Notes: a model not told the origin generated them from the sequence alone. A DNA stretch of 15,140 nucleotides from Gammaproteobacteria bacterium (GCA_029859555.1 JAOUCV010000019.1:1-15140); one strand, 5' to 3'. Positions 7,448 through 14,261 are shown, numbered from the stretch's first letter. Made by a program: numbers and translations.

Positions 7448-8446
7448 CTAGGCAGGCACGGCTTCGGCAGCCAGCGGCTCACCACTTTCAGCTGGCTGAT
7501 CGGCAACTGCTGCTGCCAGCGGCTTCGCCGGCGCATCCTCCGGAAGGTCTTCACCACCCAGCACCTCCAGCAGGTTCGGCAGGAACGCGGCCAGTTCCAG
7601 CGCCATCAGGGAAAAATCCAGGTCGAATCGGCTCACGGCATCATCAGCCTCGGCCTCGCTTTCGGCTTCCTTGATAATGTCTTCAAAACGCAGCCGCTTG
7701 ATGGACATATCCTCATGCAGTACAAACGCCAGGCGCTCATTCCACTGCAGCGCCAGCTTGACTGCAAACTTGCCGTTTTTTATATGGTTACGGACTTCAC
7801 CCGCTTCCAGGTCCTGGTGCTTACAACTGATCACGCCACCTTCCGGATCCGGGTGTTTTAACTCGCAATCACCACCCAGCACATAGTCTCGCGGCAGGGA
7901 ATCGCCGTTCAACCAGCGTGTCATACGGGCTGACAGCGACTGCTTTGTTTTCACCGGCGTTGCCGGGAAACGCCCCAGTGTATTGCGCAGCTGGCTAATC
8001 AGGGCTTCGGCTTTTGCCGGAGAGGCACTGTCCACAATCAGCAGGTTATTGCGCACGTCTATATAGGCAAACTGGTTCGTGATGCGTGTCAGGGCACGCG
8101 GCAGCAGGTCGACGATAATTTCTTCTTTCATGCGCATCTTTTCACGACGGTAGAGCTCACGCGCCTCTGCCATCTCGATGCCGGCGACCTTGTCATCCAG
8201 CAGCTGTTTTACAACGCCTGAGGGAATAATTTTCTCTTCCTTGCGGGCACAGATCATGATGTAGCCGTTGGCGGCATGAATCAGTTGCTGGCCATGACGT
8301 CCCAGCGGCGCTGTCCAGCCATAAGTCAGCATATCCATGCTGTTACAGCCCTTGAATTCGTCGGCACGCAGGCGTTCCTCGAACGCTTCCGGTGTCAAAT
8401 CAAACGGTTGGCCCAGACGGTACAGCTGAAGATTTTTGAACCACAT
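7448..8446 (-). CDS. rdgC: Recombination-associated protein RdgC
   Basis: The sequence from MWFKNLQLYRL onward is typical of RdgC, a ring-shaped, nucleoid-associated DNA-binding protein that limits RecA activity. Recognisable parts include the N-terminal WFKNLQLYRL, the segment SMDMLTYGWTAPLGRHG, and NGYIMICARKEEKIIPSGVV. The start at 8446 has an excellent AGGAGGTGA ribosome-binding site; the frame extends 14 codons further upstream through that site and should not be used. The 332-aa length is about 30 longer than the usual 300 or so: the C-terminus carries an Ala/Pro/Glu-rich extension (about 305-332) that looks disordered. It is the first gene of a two-gene unit with the HIT protein. Confidence 0.96.
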   Translation of the reverse strand: MWFKNLQLYRLGQPFDLTPEAFEERLRADEFKGCNSMDMLTYGWTAPLGRHGQQLIHAANGYIMICARKEEKIIPSGVVKQLLDDKVAGIEMAEARELYRREKMRMKEEIIVDLLPRALTRITNQFAYIDVRNNLLIVDSASPAKAEALISQLRNTLGRFPATPVKTKQSLSARMTRWLNGDSLPRDYVLGGDCELKHPDPEGGVISCKHQDLEAGEVRNHIKNGKFAVKLALQWNERLAFVLHEDMSIKRLRFEDIIKEAESEAEADDAVSRFDLDFSLMALELAAFLPNLLEVLGGEDLPEDAPAKPLAAAVADQPAESGEPLAAEAVPA

Positions 8447-8536
8447 ATTGGATGTCACCTCCTGAAGAAGGCGACCAATTATGGGCAAAGATCAGGTGCT
8501 CTGCCAGCCTTTTTTGATCAGTCTTTCTCCAATCCA

Positions 8537-8643
8537 GGCCCCTCTCCCTGGCCCTCTCGGCAACTGCTCCATGCGTCGCCTAAAGCGCCTACTGTTGGTG
8601 CTCTACCACCGACATCCATGTCGGCGTCCCGGAGGGAGAGAGG
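8537..8643 (+). repeat. Palindromic repeat A (full form with hairpin)
   Basis: The element begins cccctctccctggccctctc and ends cccggagggagag. Its middle contains a 7-bp perfect hairpin (CCGACAT 8609-8615 with ATGTCGG 8618-8624). Reverse-complemented, it aligns with repeat C, sharing an identical 18-base run (CTCTCCCTCCGGGACGCC) and several later blocks. Its two ends match repeat B in the same orientation. Confidence 0.75.
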
Positions 8644-8733
8644 ATGTATTGGTCAGATAATATGGATTCTTCGTGTACGTGAATACCCCCAATGAAATCT
8701 CGCATACCCATTGCTAAGATTCGGGGCCGACTA

Positions 8734-8786
8734 CCTCCTCTCTCTCCAGGTGAGGACTGGGGAGAGCGAAGCGAGGGGCCGGGGAT
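8734..8786 (-). repeat. Palindromic repeat D (short form)
   Basis: The last 28 bases (8759-8786, ggggagagcgaagcgaggggcc then ggggat) are identical to 9310-9337 in repeat C and in the same orientation. The left part, cctctctctccagg, matches the C start loosely, without the internal hairpin block. It ends five bases before the DUF559 start codon and supplies the G-rich sequence in the ribosome-binding position. Confidence 0.8.
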
Positions 8787-8791
8787 AAAGA

Positions 8792-9130
8792 ATGGATTCT
8801 TTGGCAAAAAAATTGCGCCAACAATCTACCGATGCTGAACGAATGTTGTGGAAATATTTACGTGCGCATCGAATGGCAGGTTACAAGTTCAGGCGTCAGG
8901 TCGTCATTGAGCCCTATATTGTTGATTTCGTGTGCCTGGAGGCGAGACTGATAGTCGAGGCTGATGGCAGACAACACCTGGAACAGCTGGATTCAGATAC
9001 AAAAAGAACGATATTTCTCGAATCTTTCGGTTATAAGGTCATACGGTTCTGGAACCATGAAATTCTGCGGAATACCGAGACTGTACTTGAGCAAATACAC
9101 AGCCATCTAATTGAAGCCCCCTCTCCCTGA
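8792..9130 (+). CDS. DUF559 VSR-like endonuclease-domain protein
   Basis: The 112-aa product matches the DUF559 family, related in fold to the very-short-patch-repair (VSR) and PD-(D/E)XK endonucleases. Family marks seen: TDAERMLWKYLRAHRMAGYKFRRQ (13-36), YIVDFVC with Asp45, LIVEADGRQH with Glu56, Asp58 and His62, and GYKVIRFWNHEI (80-91). Asp45 and Glu56 are the likely metal ligands. The start ATG follows a GGGGATAAAG sequence contributed by repeat D. The last residues (APSP) and the TGA stop lie inside repeat B. The gene is thus tightly enclosed by palindromic repeats on both sides. DNA cleavage or nicking is expected from the fold; the target is unknown. Confidence 0.92.
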   Translation: MDSLAKKLRQQSTDAERMLWKYLRAHRMAGYKFRRQVVIEPYIVDFVCLEARLIVEADGRQHLEQLDSDTKRTIFLESFGYKVIRFWNHEILRNTETVLEQIHSHLIEAPSP

Positions 9131-9149
9131 CCCTCTCCCGGAGGGAGAG
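9116..9149 (+). repeat. Palindromic repeat B (short form)
   Basis: This carries ccccctctccctgaccctct and then cccggagggagag, i.e. repeat A with its hairpin-containing middle removed. It contains a perfect 7-bp inverted repeat (CTCTCCC 9133-9139 and GGGAGAG 9143-9149) with a three-base centre. The DUF559 stop codon falls at 9128-9130, within the element. Confidence 0.8.
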
Positions 9150-9235
9150 TGAAAGTTCTTTTTATATGTAACAGGTTTATTCACTGCCTATACGATTTAT
9201 CTATGTAGTGACCCTACGAAACCTTACCCCTACCT

Positions 9236-9337
9236 GCCCCCTCTCCCTCCGGGACGCCTGCAGGGATGCAGGCGCTAGAGCGACGCAGGAAGCCGAAGCC
9301 GAGAGGGTTGGGGAGAGCGAAGCGAGGGGCCGGGGAT
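9236..9337 (-). repeat. Palindromic repeat C (full form with hairpin)
   Basis: The element runs from gccccctctccctccggg to the 28 bases shared with D (9310-9337). Its middle has an 8-bp perfect hairpin (CGCCTGCA 9255-9262 with TGCAGGCG 9267-9274, loop GGGA). It is the inverted counterpart of repeat A. The hairpin stems of A and C differ in sequence but both have compensating arms, so pairing is kept. Confidence 0.8.
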
Positions 9338-9355
9338 CAAATTCAGAACCTTCAT

Positions 9356-9378
9356 AAAAAAAGCCCCTCGAAAGGGGC
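9356..9378 (-). terminator. Intrinsic terminator of soxB
   Basis: On the minus strand GCCCCT and AGGGGC form a 6-bp stem around a TTCG tetraloop, followed by seven T residues (plus-strand A run 9356-9362). It lies about 25 bases after the soxB stop. Confidence 0.88.
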
Positions 9379-9403
9379 CTTCTTCACAACAGTTGCCTCT
9401 ACC

Positions 9404-11350
9404 TCAGGACATGGTGCCCCCATAATCCGCAATACCCGGATTACTCGCCACGCCCACCAGTACCGGGTAGTTAATCTTCGGCAGTTTCAGGACATTATCT
9501 TCTCCCCTGTTGTCGAGGATATAGCTGCGAACAACGTCCCACATCAACGGACCTTCAGGGGTGCGATTCACCGAGGCCCAGCCAGCGACGGTATAGGTTT
9601 CTTCCATCTCCAGCGTACGCCCGTCATCCAGCACGATATTGGTAATACGTTCACCCAGTGTCTTCGAAGGATCAATGGTGTAATCCAGACCACCAATACG
9701 CACCATGTCACCACCGGACTGCAGGTATGGATCAGGATCAAACAGGTTATCAGCCACCCCTTCAAAAATCGCCTTCAGGTCCTTGCCCTTCATTTCGGTA
9801 ACGTATGTCTCACCGTAAGTGATAGAACACTGCGTCATGACATCTTCCATGGTGATCCAGTCACCTTCAAGCGTGCTGGTTCCCCAGCGTACACCGGCAG
9901 ACATCGACACATCGGCACCAAATTCATAGCGCAGCGCATTACATAAAAGCTGGTCCCAGGTACCCATGAAGTTACCGCGGCGGTACAACAGGCGATCTGC
10001 AATGGCGAGTTTCTCGCCGAGAATTTCCTCGTAGGTTTTGCCAAGGCGACTCTTGTTGTAAAAACGGTCCGGCGCACGACTCTCGATGATCTTGTCATCG
10101 TACTTTGTCTGGCGCATCTGGTTGATGTAGGCACTCATCTCTTTGTCCTCATCAAGCCAGCCGGTAATGACTGGCAACATCTTGTAGCTCAGTTCCAGCT
10201 TGCCGTCTTTCTTTTCAAAATCCATCACGCCAACATACTTGCCATTGGAACCGGCGTTGGTAACCAGGCAGGTATGCCCTTCGACATTCTTGACTTCCAG
10301 CGGCTTGGGAACACCGTCATGCGTATGACCGCCAAATACAGCATTCAATCCCGGCACCCGCTCGGCCATCTTGATGTCCACATCCATACCGTTATGGGAT
10401 AACAGCACCACGGCATCCGGTTTTTCCGTTGCGCGAATATCCTTGACCAGTTCGATCATGTCATCTTCGCGCAGGCCAAAAGACCAGTCCGGAAAGAATT
10501 CCTGTGGATTGGCATTAGCCGTACGTGGAAATGCCTGGCCCACCACGGCAATACGCAGACCGTTAACTTCCTTGATCACATAGGGACGGAAAGCATGGCC
10601 GGTGTCTTCATCATAGAGGCCACGACCGTCATATTTTTCAGTCAGCGCCGCATACTCGTCACCAAACAGGGCATCTTCCTTGACGCGAACGTTCTGACCA
10701 ATGAAATCGCCCTTGAACAGTGCCACGTTGCTCAGCACTTCATTTTCACGGTAGGTAAATTCCCAGTGCCCGACCATCACATCCAGCCCCAGCAGGTTCG
10801 ACGCCTCAACCATATCGACACCGCGGGTCCATAACGAGGTACCGGAACCCTGCCACAGGTCGCCGCCGTCAATAGTCAGCGTGTTCTGCTTGCCGCCGGC
10901 CTGATCGCGCAAGTTTTCAAGCAGGGTCTTGATGTAGGCAAAACCGCCGGTCCTGCCGTAGGTGTGCGCGGCCTTGTCGAAATTCAGGTAGGTGTATGCG
11001 TACGATTCCGGCGTGTTATCCGACAAATCGTTCGCTTCCAGCAGTTTTTTACCTACCAGGTGCGGCGGCCTGCCAAACGCATCACCCACACCCAGATTGA
11101 CATTCGGTTCGCGGAAGTACACCGGCTTTAACTGCCCATGGACATCTGTAATGTGCAGTATTCGTGCTGAACCCTGCATCGGCAGGTCATAGAAACCTTC
11201 CGGCATTCCGCCAGCAACCGCTGCCGGCGCACTCGCGGCAGGGGTTTCCGGCGCAGCTGGTTCGTTCTTGCCGCAAGCAGCCAGTCCGGCAGTCGCGGCT
11301 GCGCTGGCGCCAATGATTTTCAGAAATTCACGTCGGTCAAATGGAGGCAT
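9404..11350 (-). CDS. soxB: Thiosulfohydrolase SoxB (periplasmic thiosulfate oxidation)
   Basis: SoxB is the di-manganese hydrolase that releases sulfate from the SoxYZ-bound sulfane intermediate. Hallmarks: ILHITDVHGQLKPVYFREPNVN with Asp69 and His71, GGDLWQGSGTSLWTRG (162-177), DVMVGHWEFTY (190-200), VLLSHNGMDVD (315-325) and GGHTHDG (340-346). The long C-terminal 5'-nucleotidase-like domain is present (GNFMGTWDQLLCNALRYEFG, SAGVRWGTSTLEGDW). The N-terminus is a Tat signal (DRREFLK, 5-11) with a hydrophobic Ala-rich core ending in LAAC (23-26), a lipobox-like site, followed by a Pro/Ala-rich linker (30-48). At 648 aa it is longer than most SoxB (roughly 560-590). No other sox gene is in the window. 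Its own terminator suggests a single-gene transcript. Confidence 0.96.
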   Translation of the reverse strand: MPPFDRREFLKIIGASAAATAGLAACGKNEPAAPETPAASAPAAVAGGMPEGFYDLPMQGSARILHITDVHGQLKPVYFREPNVNLGVGDAFGRPPHLVGKKLLEANDLSDNTPESYAYTYLNFDKAAHTYGRTGGFAYIKTLLENLRDQAGGKQNTLTIDGGDLWQGSGTSLWTRGVDMVEASNLLGLDVMVGHWEFTYRENEVLSNVALFKGDFIGQNVRVKEDALFGDEYAALTEKYDGRGLYDEDTGHAFRPYVIKEVNGLRIAVVGQAFPRTANANPQEFFPDWSFGLREDDMIELVKDIRATEKPDAVVLLSHNGMDVDIKMAERVPGLNAVFGGHTHDGVPKPLEVKNVEGHTCLVTNAGSNGKYVGVMDFEKKDGKLELSYKMLPVITGWLDEDKEMSAYINQMRQTKYDDKIIESRAPDRFYNKSRLGKTYEEILGEKLAIADRLLYRRGNFMGTWDQLLCNALRYEFGADVSMSAGVRWGTSTLEGDWITMEDVMTQCSITYGETYVTEMKGKDLKAIFEGVADNLFDPDPYLQSGGDMVRIGGLDYTIDPSKTLGERITNIVLDDGRTLEMEETYTVAGWASVNRTPEGPLMWDVVRSYILDNRGEDNVLKLPKINYPVLVGVASNPGIADYGGTMS

Positions 11351-11607
11351 AAGTCACCTGTGCTGTTTTTGTTTAAATTAAAATACTTTTCGTTTAGGAA
11401 GATGCATGGTTTACCATGGCTGCCAACTCTCCCGGGGCACCATGACAGCCCCAAAAAGATTGCCGATTATAGTAAACACTGCGGCAAACGGTCACAATAG
11501 CAATCCCTATATTAGCCTTTAAAATTTAACTAATATTCGTGCACTGCATCGCCCGCCACTACAAGACCCGCTCCAGACCAGCAGTCTCCGCACGTCGGAG
11601 ACCTGGC
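11351..11607. other. Divergent intergenic region soxB / HupE-like
   Basis: This 257-base region must hold the promoters of soxB (minus) and the HupE-like gene (plus). It contains an AT-rich block with an inverted repeat (ATATTAG 11509-11515 and CTAATAT 11530-11536). I see no gene in it. Confidence 0.5.
11509..11536. promoter_or_regulatory. AT-rich inverted repeat upstream of the HupE-like gene
   Basis: The arms ATATTAG and CTAATAT are perfect 7-bp complements separated by 14 bases. They lie about 70 bases before the HupE-like start, in the region shared with soxB. This could be an operator for a dimeric regulator, but AT-rich inverted repeats also arise by chance. Confidence 0.3.
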
Positions 11608-12738
11608 ATGCTGCGGTTATTGCTGATGCTTGTTTGCCTGCATGGCAACCCGGCACTGGCCGACGTGGTCAAACCGGCGCTGGTGGAAATCAGCGTCAAT
11701 ACCGACGGCACCTACCGCATCGAGGTGCGCGCCAGTATCGAGGCCCTGCTCACCGGCATCAATAGCCGCTACAAGGACACACGGGAGGCCCCCAATGCAG
11801 CGGCGTACGACGAGTTGCGCGTCATGGAGCCAGCCAGGCTGGCTATGGCGTTCAAACCCTTTGAGGCGCAATTCACCGACCTGGTAGAACTGGATTTCGA
11901 CACGGAGCGCATCCCCCTGACCGTCACCCGGCTTGATATTCCGGAAGCCGGCTATCCCAAGGTACCGCGCATCAGCATCATATACCTTGAAGGCAAGGTC
12001 GACCGCTCAGTCAGCAGTATGACGTGGTACTACCCGCAACGCTTTGGCGACAACGCCGTGCGCGTACGCCAGATCGATGCGGATAACGAGAAGTGGCACT
12101 GGTCGGACTGGCAATGGCTGCGTAACGATGCACACAGCGAGCCCTTCTCGCTCACCGAGGTATTCACACAACAGCCGGTCTCCGCTGTCATCAAGACCTA
12201 CGTCGTACTCGGCTTTGAACATATCCTGCCCAGGGGGCTGGATCACATCCTGTTTATCCTTGGCATCTTCCTGCTCAGCATCCATCTGCGTCCGCTGCTC
12301 TGGCAGGTCACCATGTTTACGGTTGCCCACACATTGACGCTCGGACTGTCGATAGCGGGCATGATCAGCCTGCCGGCGAATATCGTTGAACCGCTGATTG
12401 CCCTGTCGATCGCCTACATCGGCATTGAAAATATAACCGCACACTCGCTGCATAAAAGCCGCCTGGTGATTGTGTTCTGTTTTGGTTTATTGCACGGCAT
12501 GGGTTTTGCGAGCGTGCTGTCTGATTTCGGGATGCCGGCCGACGCCTTTCTTACCGCACTGATCAGTTTTAACGTCGGCGTGGAATTGGGGCAGCTTATG
12601 GTCATCCTGCTGGCCTTTGCTGCCATCGGCTTATGGTTCCGTAACAAACCCTGGTACCGGAACGTGATCGAGATACCATGTTCACTGGCAATTGCCGTCA
12701 CCGGCCTGTACTGGACCTGGGAGCGACTTGTTTTCTGA
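11608..12738 (+). CDS. HupE/UreJ-2 family membrane protein
   Basis: Numbered from the ATG at 11608, the 376-aa protein starts with a signal peptide (hydrophobic 3-11, likely cleaved after Ala18). A periplasmic domain of about 175 residues follows, rich in beta-type sequence. The C-terminal half is a HupE/UreJ-like membrane region with its hallmark motifs: GFEHILPRGLDHILFILG (202-219), FTVAHTLTLGLS (237-248), EPLIALSIAYIGIEN (261-275), GLLHGMGFAS (293-302) and FNVGVELGQL (321-330). The conserved His, Asp and Glu in membrane segments suggest metal or ion handling; HupE proteins proper carry nickel, but the substrate here is not known. The start is supported by GGAGA six bases upstream. A GTG at 11539 is a poorer alternative. 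Confidence 0.88.
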   Translation: MLRLLLMLVCLHGNPALADVVKPALVEISVNTDGTYRIEVRASIEALLTGINSRYKDTREAPNAAAYDELRVMEPARLAMAFKPFEAQFTDLVELDFDTERIPLTVTRLDIPEAGYPKVPRISIIYLEGKVDRSVSSMTWYYPQRFGDNAVRVRQIDADNEKWHWSDWQWLRNDAHSEPFSLTEVFTQQPVSAVIKTYVVLGFEHILPRGLDHILFILGIFLLSIHLRPLLWQVTMFTVAHTLTLGLSIAGMISLPANIVEPLIALSIAYIGIENITAHSLHKSRLVIVFCFGLLHGMGFASVLSDFGMPADAFLTALISFNVGVELGQLMVILLAFAAIGLWFRNKPWYRNVIEIPCSLAIAVTGLYWTWERLVF

Positions 12739-12841
12739 ATTTGCACCCATATTGAGCAGCAGCGTGAAGCCGTCACAGCACACCTGCCGGAATGATTATT
12801 ATTTCAATATATTCAATAGGTTATAAATGTGCTAATTAGAT

Positions 12842-12891
12842 AAAAAAACCTGCGTTTATTGCTAAAAGTTTGCCTGATATAAGGTTTTTTT
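12842..12891 (+). terminator. Candidate terminator of the HupE-like gene
   Basis: AAAAAAACCT (12842-12851) and AGGTTTTTTT (12882-12891) are perfect 10-bp complements around a 30-base loop, and more T-rich sequence follows. The stem is AT-rich and the loop long, so termination may be weak. It lies about 100 bases after the stop. Confidence 0.4.
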
Positions 12892-12933
12892 ATTTTATCT
12901 GTTGTATTATCCATTTGGTAATCCTAGCAGCAG

Positions 12934-12979
12934 AACAATTACCTGCTGTTTCGATTCAACAGAACGATTGCGAATTGTT
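12934..12979 (+). promoter_or_regulatory. Nested hairpin in the cold shock gene leader
   Basis: An outer 7-bp inverted repeat (AACAATT 12934-12940 with AATTGTT 12973-12979) encloses an inner 5-bp one (CTGTT 12946-12950 with AACAG 12958-12962). It lies about 95 bases before the start codon. Long, structured leaders are known for cspA-type genes, where they act as temperature-responsive elements; that role here is inference. Confidence 0.4.
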
Positions 12980-13073
12980 AAAGGTCACTCAGAAGATTCT
13001 CACCAAAGACTCCTGTTTTTCTCCTTGCTTAATCTGCAATTGAATACGTTTATATTTAATCAAGAGGTGTTAC

Positions 13074-13277
13074 ATGGCTACAGGTACTGTTAAATGGTTC
13101 AATGAATCCAAAGGGTTTGGTTTTATCGCCCCTGCCGATGGTGGTGAAGATGTATTCGTACATTTTTCTGCAATCAGTGGTGACGGATTCAAAACGCTGG
13201 CTGAAGGCCAAACAGTAAACTTTGATGTTGAGCAGGGACCGAAAGGTTTGCAGGCTGTCAACGTTATAGGGCAATAA
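13074..13277 (+). CDS. Cold shock domain protein (CspA family)
   Basis: The 67-aa protein is a single cold shock domain, an OB-fold RNA chaperone that melts mRNA structure. It has the standard start [16 protein letters not shown] with RNP1 (KGFGFI, 13-18), RNP2 (VFVHF, 27-31) and the usual length. AGAGGTG six bases before the ATG is a strong ribosome-binding site. The gene has a long, AT-rich, possibly structured leader and is followed by a strong terminator, so it is a single-gene transcript. Whether it is cold-induced or constitutive cannot be told from the protein; cspA, cspC, cspD and cspE paralogues are not separable here. Confidence 0.97.
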   Translation: MATGTVKWFNESKGFGFIAPADGGEDVFVHFSAISGDGFKTLAEGQTVNFDVEQGPKGLQAVNVIGQ

Positions 13278-13300
13278 CAGGGCAGAGAATCTGCACGAAT

Positions 13301-13334
13301 AAAAAAACCCCGTCCATGTGGCGGGGTTTTTTTT
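13301..13334 (+). terminator. Strong intrinsic terminator after the cold shock gene
   Basis: ACCCCG and CGGGGT arms (stem about 13307-13327, with a flanking A run at 13301-13307 and T run 13327-13334) form a GC hairpin followed by eight T residues. It starts about 25 bases after the stop. The flanking A and T runs make it potentially bidirectional. Confidence 0.88.
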
Positions 13335-13344
13335 CGCTTAGACC

Positions 13345-13845
13345 ATGGGACGCTATCGACCACCCTCCCCGCCATCCTCTCCCTACATCACCCGGGATGG
13401 CTACCAGGCACTTGCTGCCGAATTGAAGGCACTCTGGAAACGTCGTGCCGGCGTTACCAGGGCACTCACTGCAGCAGCCGCTGAAGGTGACCGATCCGAG
13501 AACGCTGAATATATTTACCGCAAGAAAGAACTGCGTGAGATTGATCGCCGCATCCGCTATTTGCAAAAACGCCTGCCAGATCTGAAGGTAGTTTCGGCCC
13601 CACCCTCTGACCCGGCAAAGGTTTTCTTTGGCGCATGGGTCACACTGGAAGACGAGAATGCAGAGGAAAAGGTTTACCGCATTGTTGGCGCAGACGAATT
13701 CGACCCGGCCAGCGGCTGGATCAGCATGGATTCACCCATGGCCATGGCCCTGCTGAAGAAGACCCTGGATGACGAGGTGCAGGTAGAAACACCCGCAGGC
13801 AAGCGCGAATACGTTATTACCGCGGTTTCCTATTCAGCACCGTAA
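13345..13845 (+). CDS. greB: Transcription elongation factor GreB
   Basis: GreB rescues backtracked RNA polymerase by stimulating transcript cleavage through its coiled-coil tip. The 166-aa protein has the GreB-type start MGRYRPPSPP and Y-I-T-R-D-G-Y, the coiled coil with the acidic tip GDRSENAEYIYRKKELREID (48-67), and the FKBP-like C-terminal domain (VFFGAWVTLEDE, YRIVGADEFD, GWISMDSPMAMALL). GreB rather than GreA is indicated by the N-terminus and the YIYRKKELREIDRRIRYLQKRL run. No Shine-Dalgarno is seen before the ATG, and a terminator T run ends only ten bases upstream, so initiation may be leaderless, depend on readthrough, or use a promoter inside the terminator region. Confidence 0.95.
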   Translation: MGRYRPPSPPSSPYITRDGYQALAAELKALWKRRAGVTRALTAAAAEGDRSENAEYIYRKKELREIDRRIRYLQKRLPDLKVVSAPPSDPAKVFFGAWVTLEDENAEEKVYRIVGADEFDPASGWISMDSPMAMALLKKTLDDEVQVETPAGKREYVITAVSYSAP

Positions 13846-13889
13846 TCACACACGAGACCCTCTGCTACAGGAGCCAGGCATTATTATCT

Positions 13890-14261
13890 CTATTCGAGAA
13901 CTTCCAGCTTTACCTTGCCATGACCATCATCAATCATGCCGACCTTGCTGGCGGCAGCGCCGGAAAGATCTATTATCCGGCTTTTCGCACGCGGGCCGCG
14001 GTCATTGATAACGACTTCCACCGAGTTTCCCGTCTTTAAATAGGTTACTTTCACCCGAGTTCCGAACGGCAAGGTTCGATGTGCAGCCGTTAAGGCATCC
14101 TTGTCATAAACAGCACCGCTGGCAGTCTTGTTCCCGTCCAGTGTATCCGCGTAATAACTGGCTTCGCCTTCCTGCGCATCCATGGCCATCGCAGTATTAA
14201 CCGCGAGAGACATGAACAACAGCATAAACATCAGTCCTGGTATTTTCATTTTTTCTCTCAT
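13890..14261 (-). CDS. RlpA-like secreted double-psi beta-barrel protein
   Basis: The 123-aa protein has a Sec signal peptide (hydrophobic MFMLLFMSLAV, likely cleavage after Ala26, TAMA/MD). The rest is one RlpA-like double-psi beta-barrel: GEASYYADTLDGNKTASGAVYD (32-53), LTAAHRTLPFGTRVKVTYLKTGNSVEVVINDRGP (57-90) and the closing RIIDLSGAAASKVGMIDDGHGKVKLEVLE. Full-length RlpA is a septal lytic transglycosylase with a C-terminal SPOR domain; here there is no SPOR domain and no lipobox, so it is a minimal periplasmic version and enzyme activity is not assured. Two starts, 14261 and 14249, have similar weak ribosome-binding sites. It follows the two receiver genes on the same strand. Confidence 0.87.
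   Translation of the reverse strand: MREKMKIPGLMFMLLFMSLAVNTAMAMDAQEGEASYYADTLDGNKTASGAVYDKDALTAAHRTLPFGTRVKVTYLKTGNSVEVVINDRGPRAKSRIIDLSGAAASKVGMIDDGHGKVKLEVLE

Larger units (their letters stand above)
8447..8791. other. Intergenic region filled by repeat pair A and D
   Basis: Between rdgC (minus) and the DUF559 gene (plus) there is no further supported gene. The stretch contains palindromic repeat A (8537-8643), about 90 bases of unique AT-richer sequence, then repeat D (8734-8786). The ten bases atggattctt occur at 8662-8671 and again at the DUF559 start (8792-8801), possibly a trace of a duplication or chance. Promoters for both flanking genes must lie here but are not clear. Confidence 0.6.
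12739..13073. other. Intergenic leader region before the cold shock gene
   Basis: This 335-base AT-rich stretch has no supported gene. It holds a candidate terminator for the HupE-like gene (12842-12891), a possible -10 box TATTAT at 12905-12910, a nested inverted repeat (12934-12979) in the presumed cold shock leader, and the AGAGGTG ribosome-binding site just before 13074. Confidence 0.6.

Noticed and set aside
8446..8488. 14-codon N-terminal extension of rdgC
   Set aside because: It would translate through the AGGAGGTGA ribosome-binding site; the conserved RdgC start is MWFKNLQ at 8446.
8537..9337. Repeat cluster considered as a CRISPR array
   Set aside because: Repeats are few, of unequal length, in alternating orientation and without regular spacers.
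9266..9946. 226-codon plus-strand frame overlapping repeat C and the soxB 3' end
   Set aside because: It is antisense to soxB, which is unmistakable, and its product is low-complexity and His-rich as expected for a shadow frame.
12007..12453. 148-codon minus-strand frame
   Set aside because: Antisense to the HupE-like gene, whose family motifs are intact across this interval.
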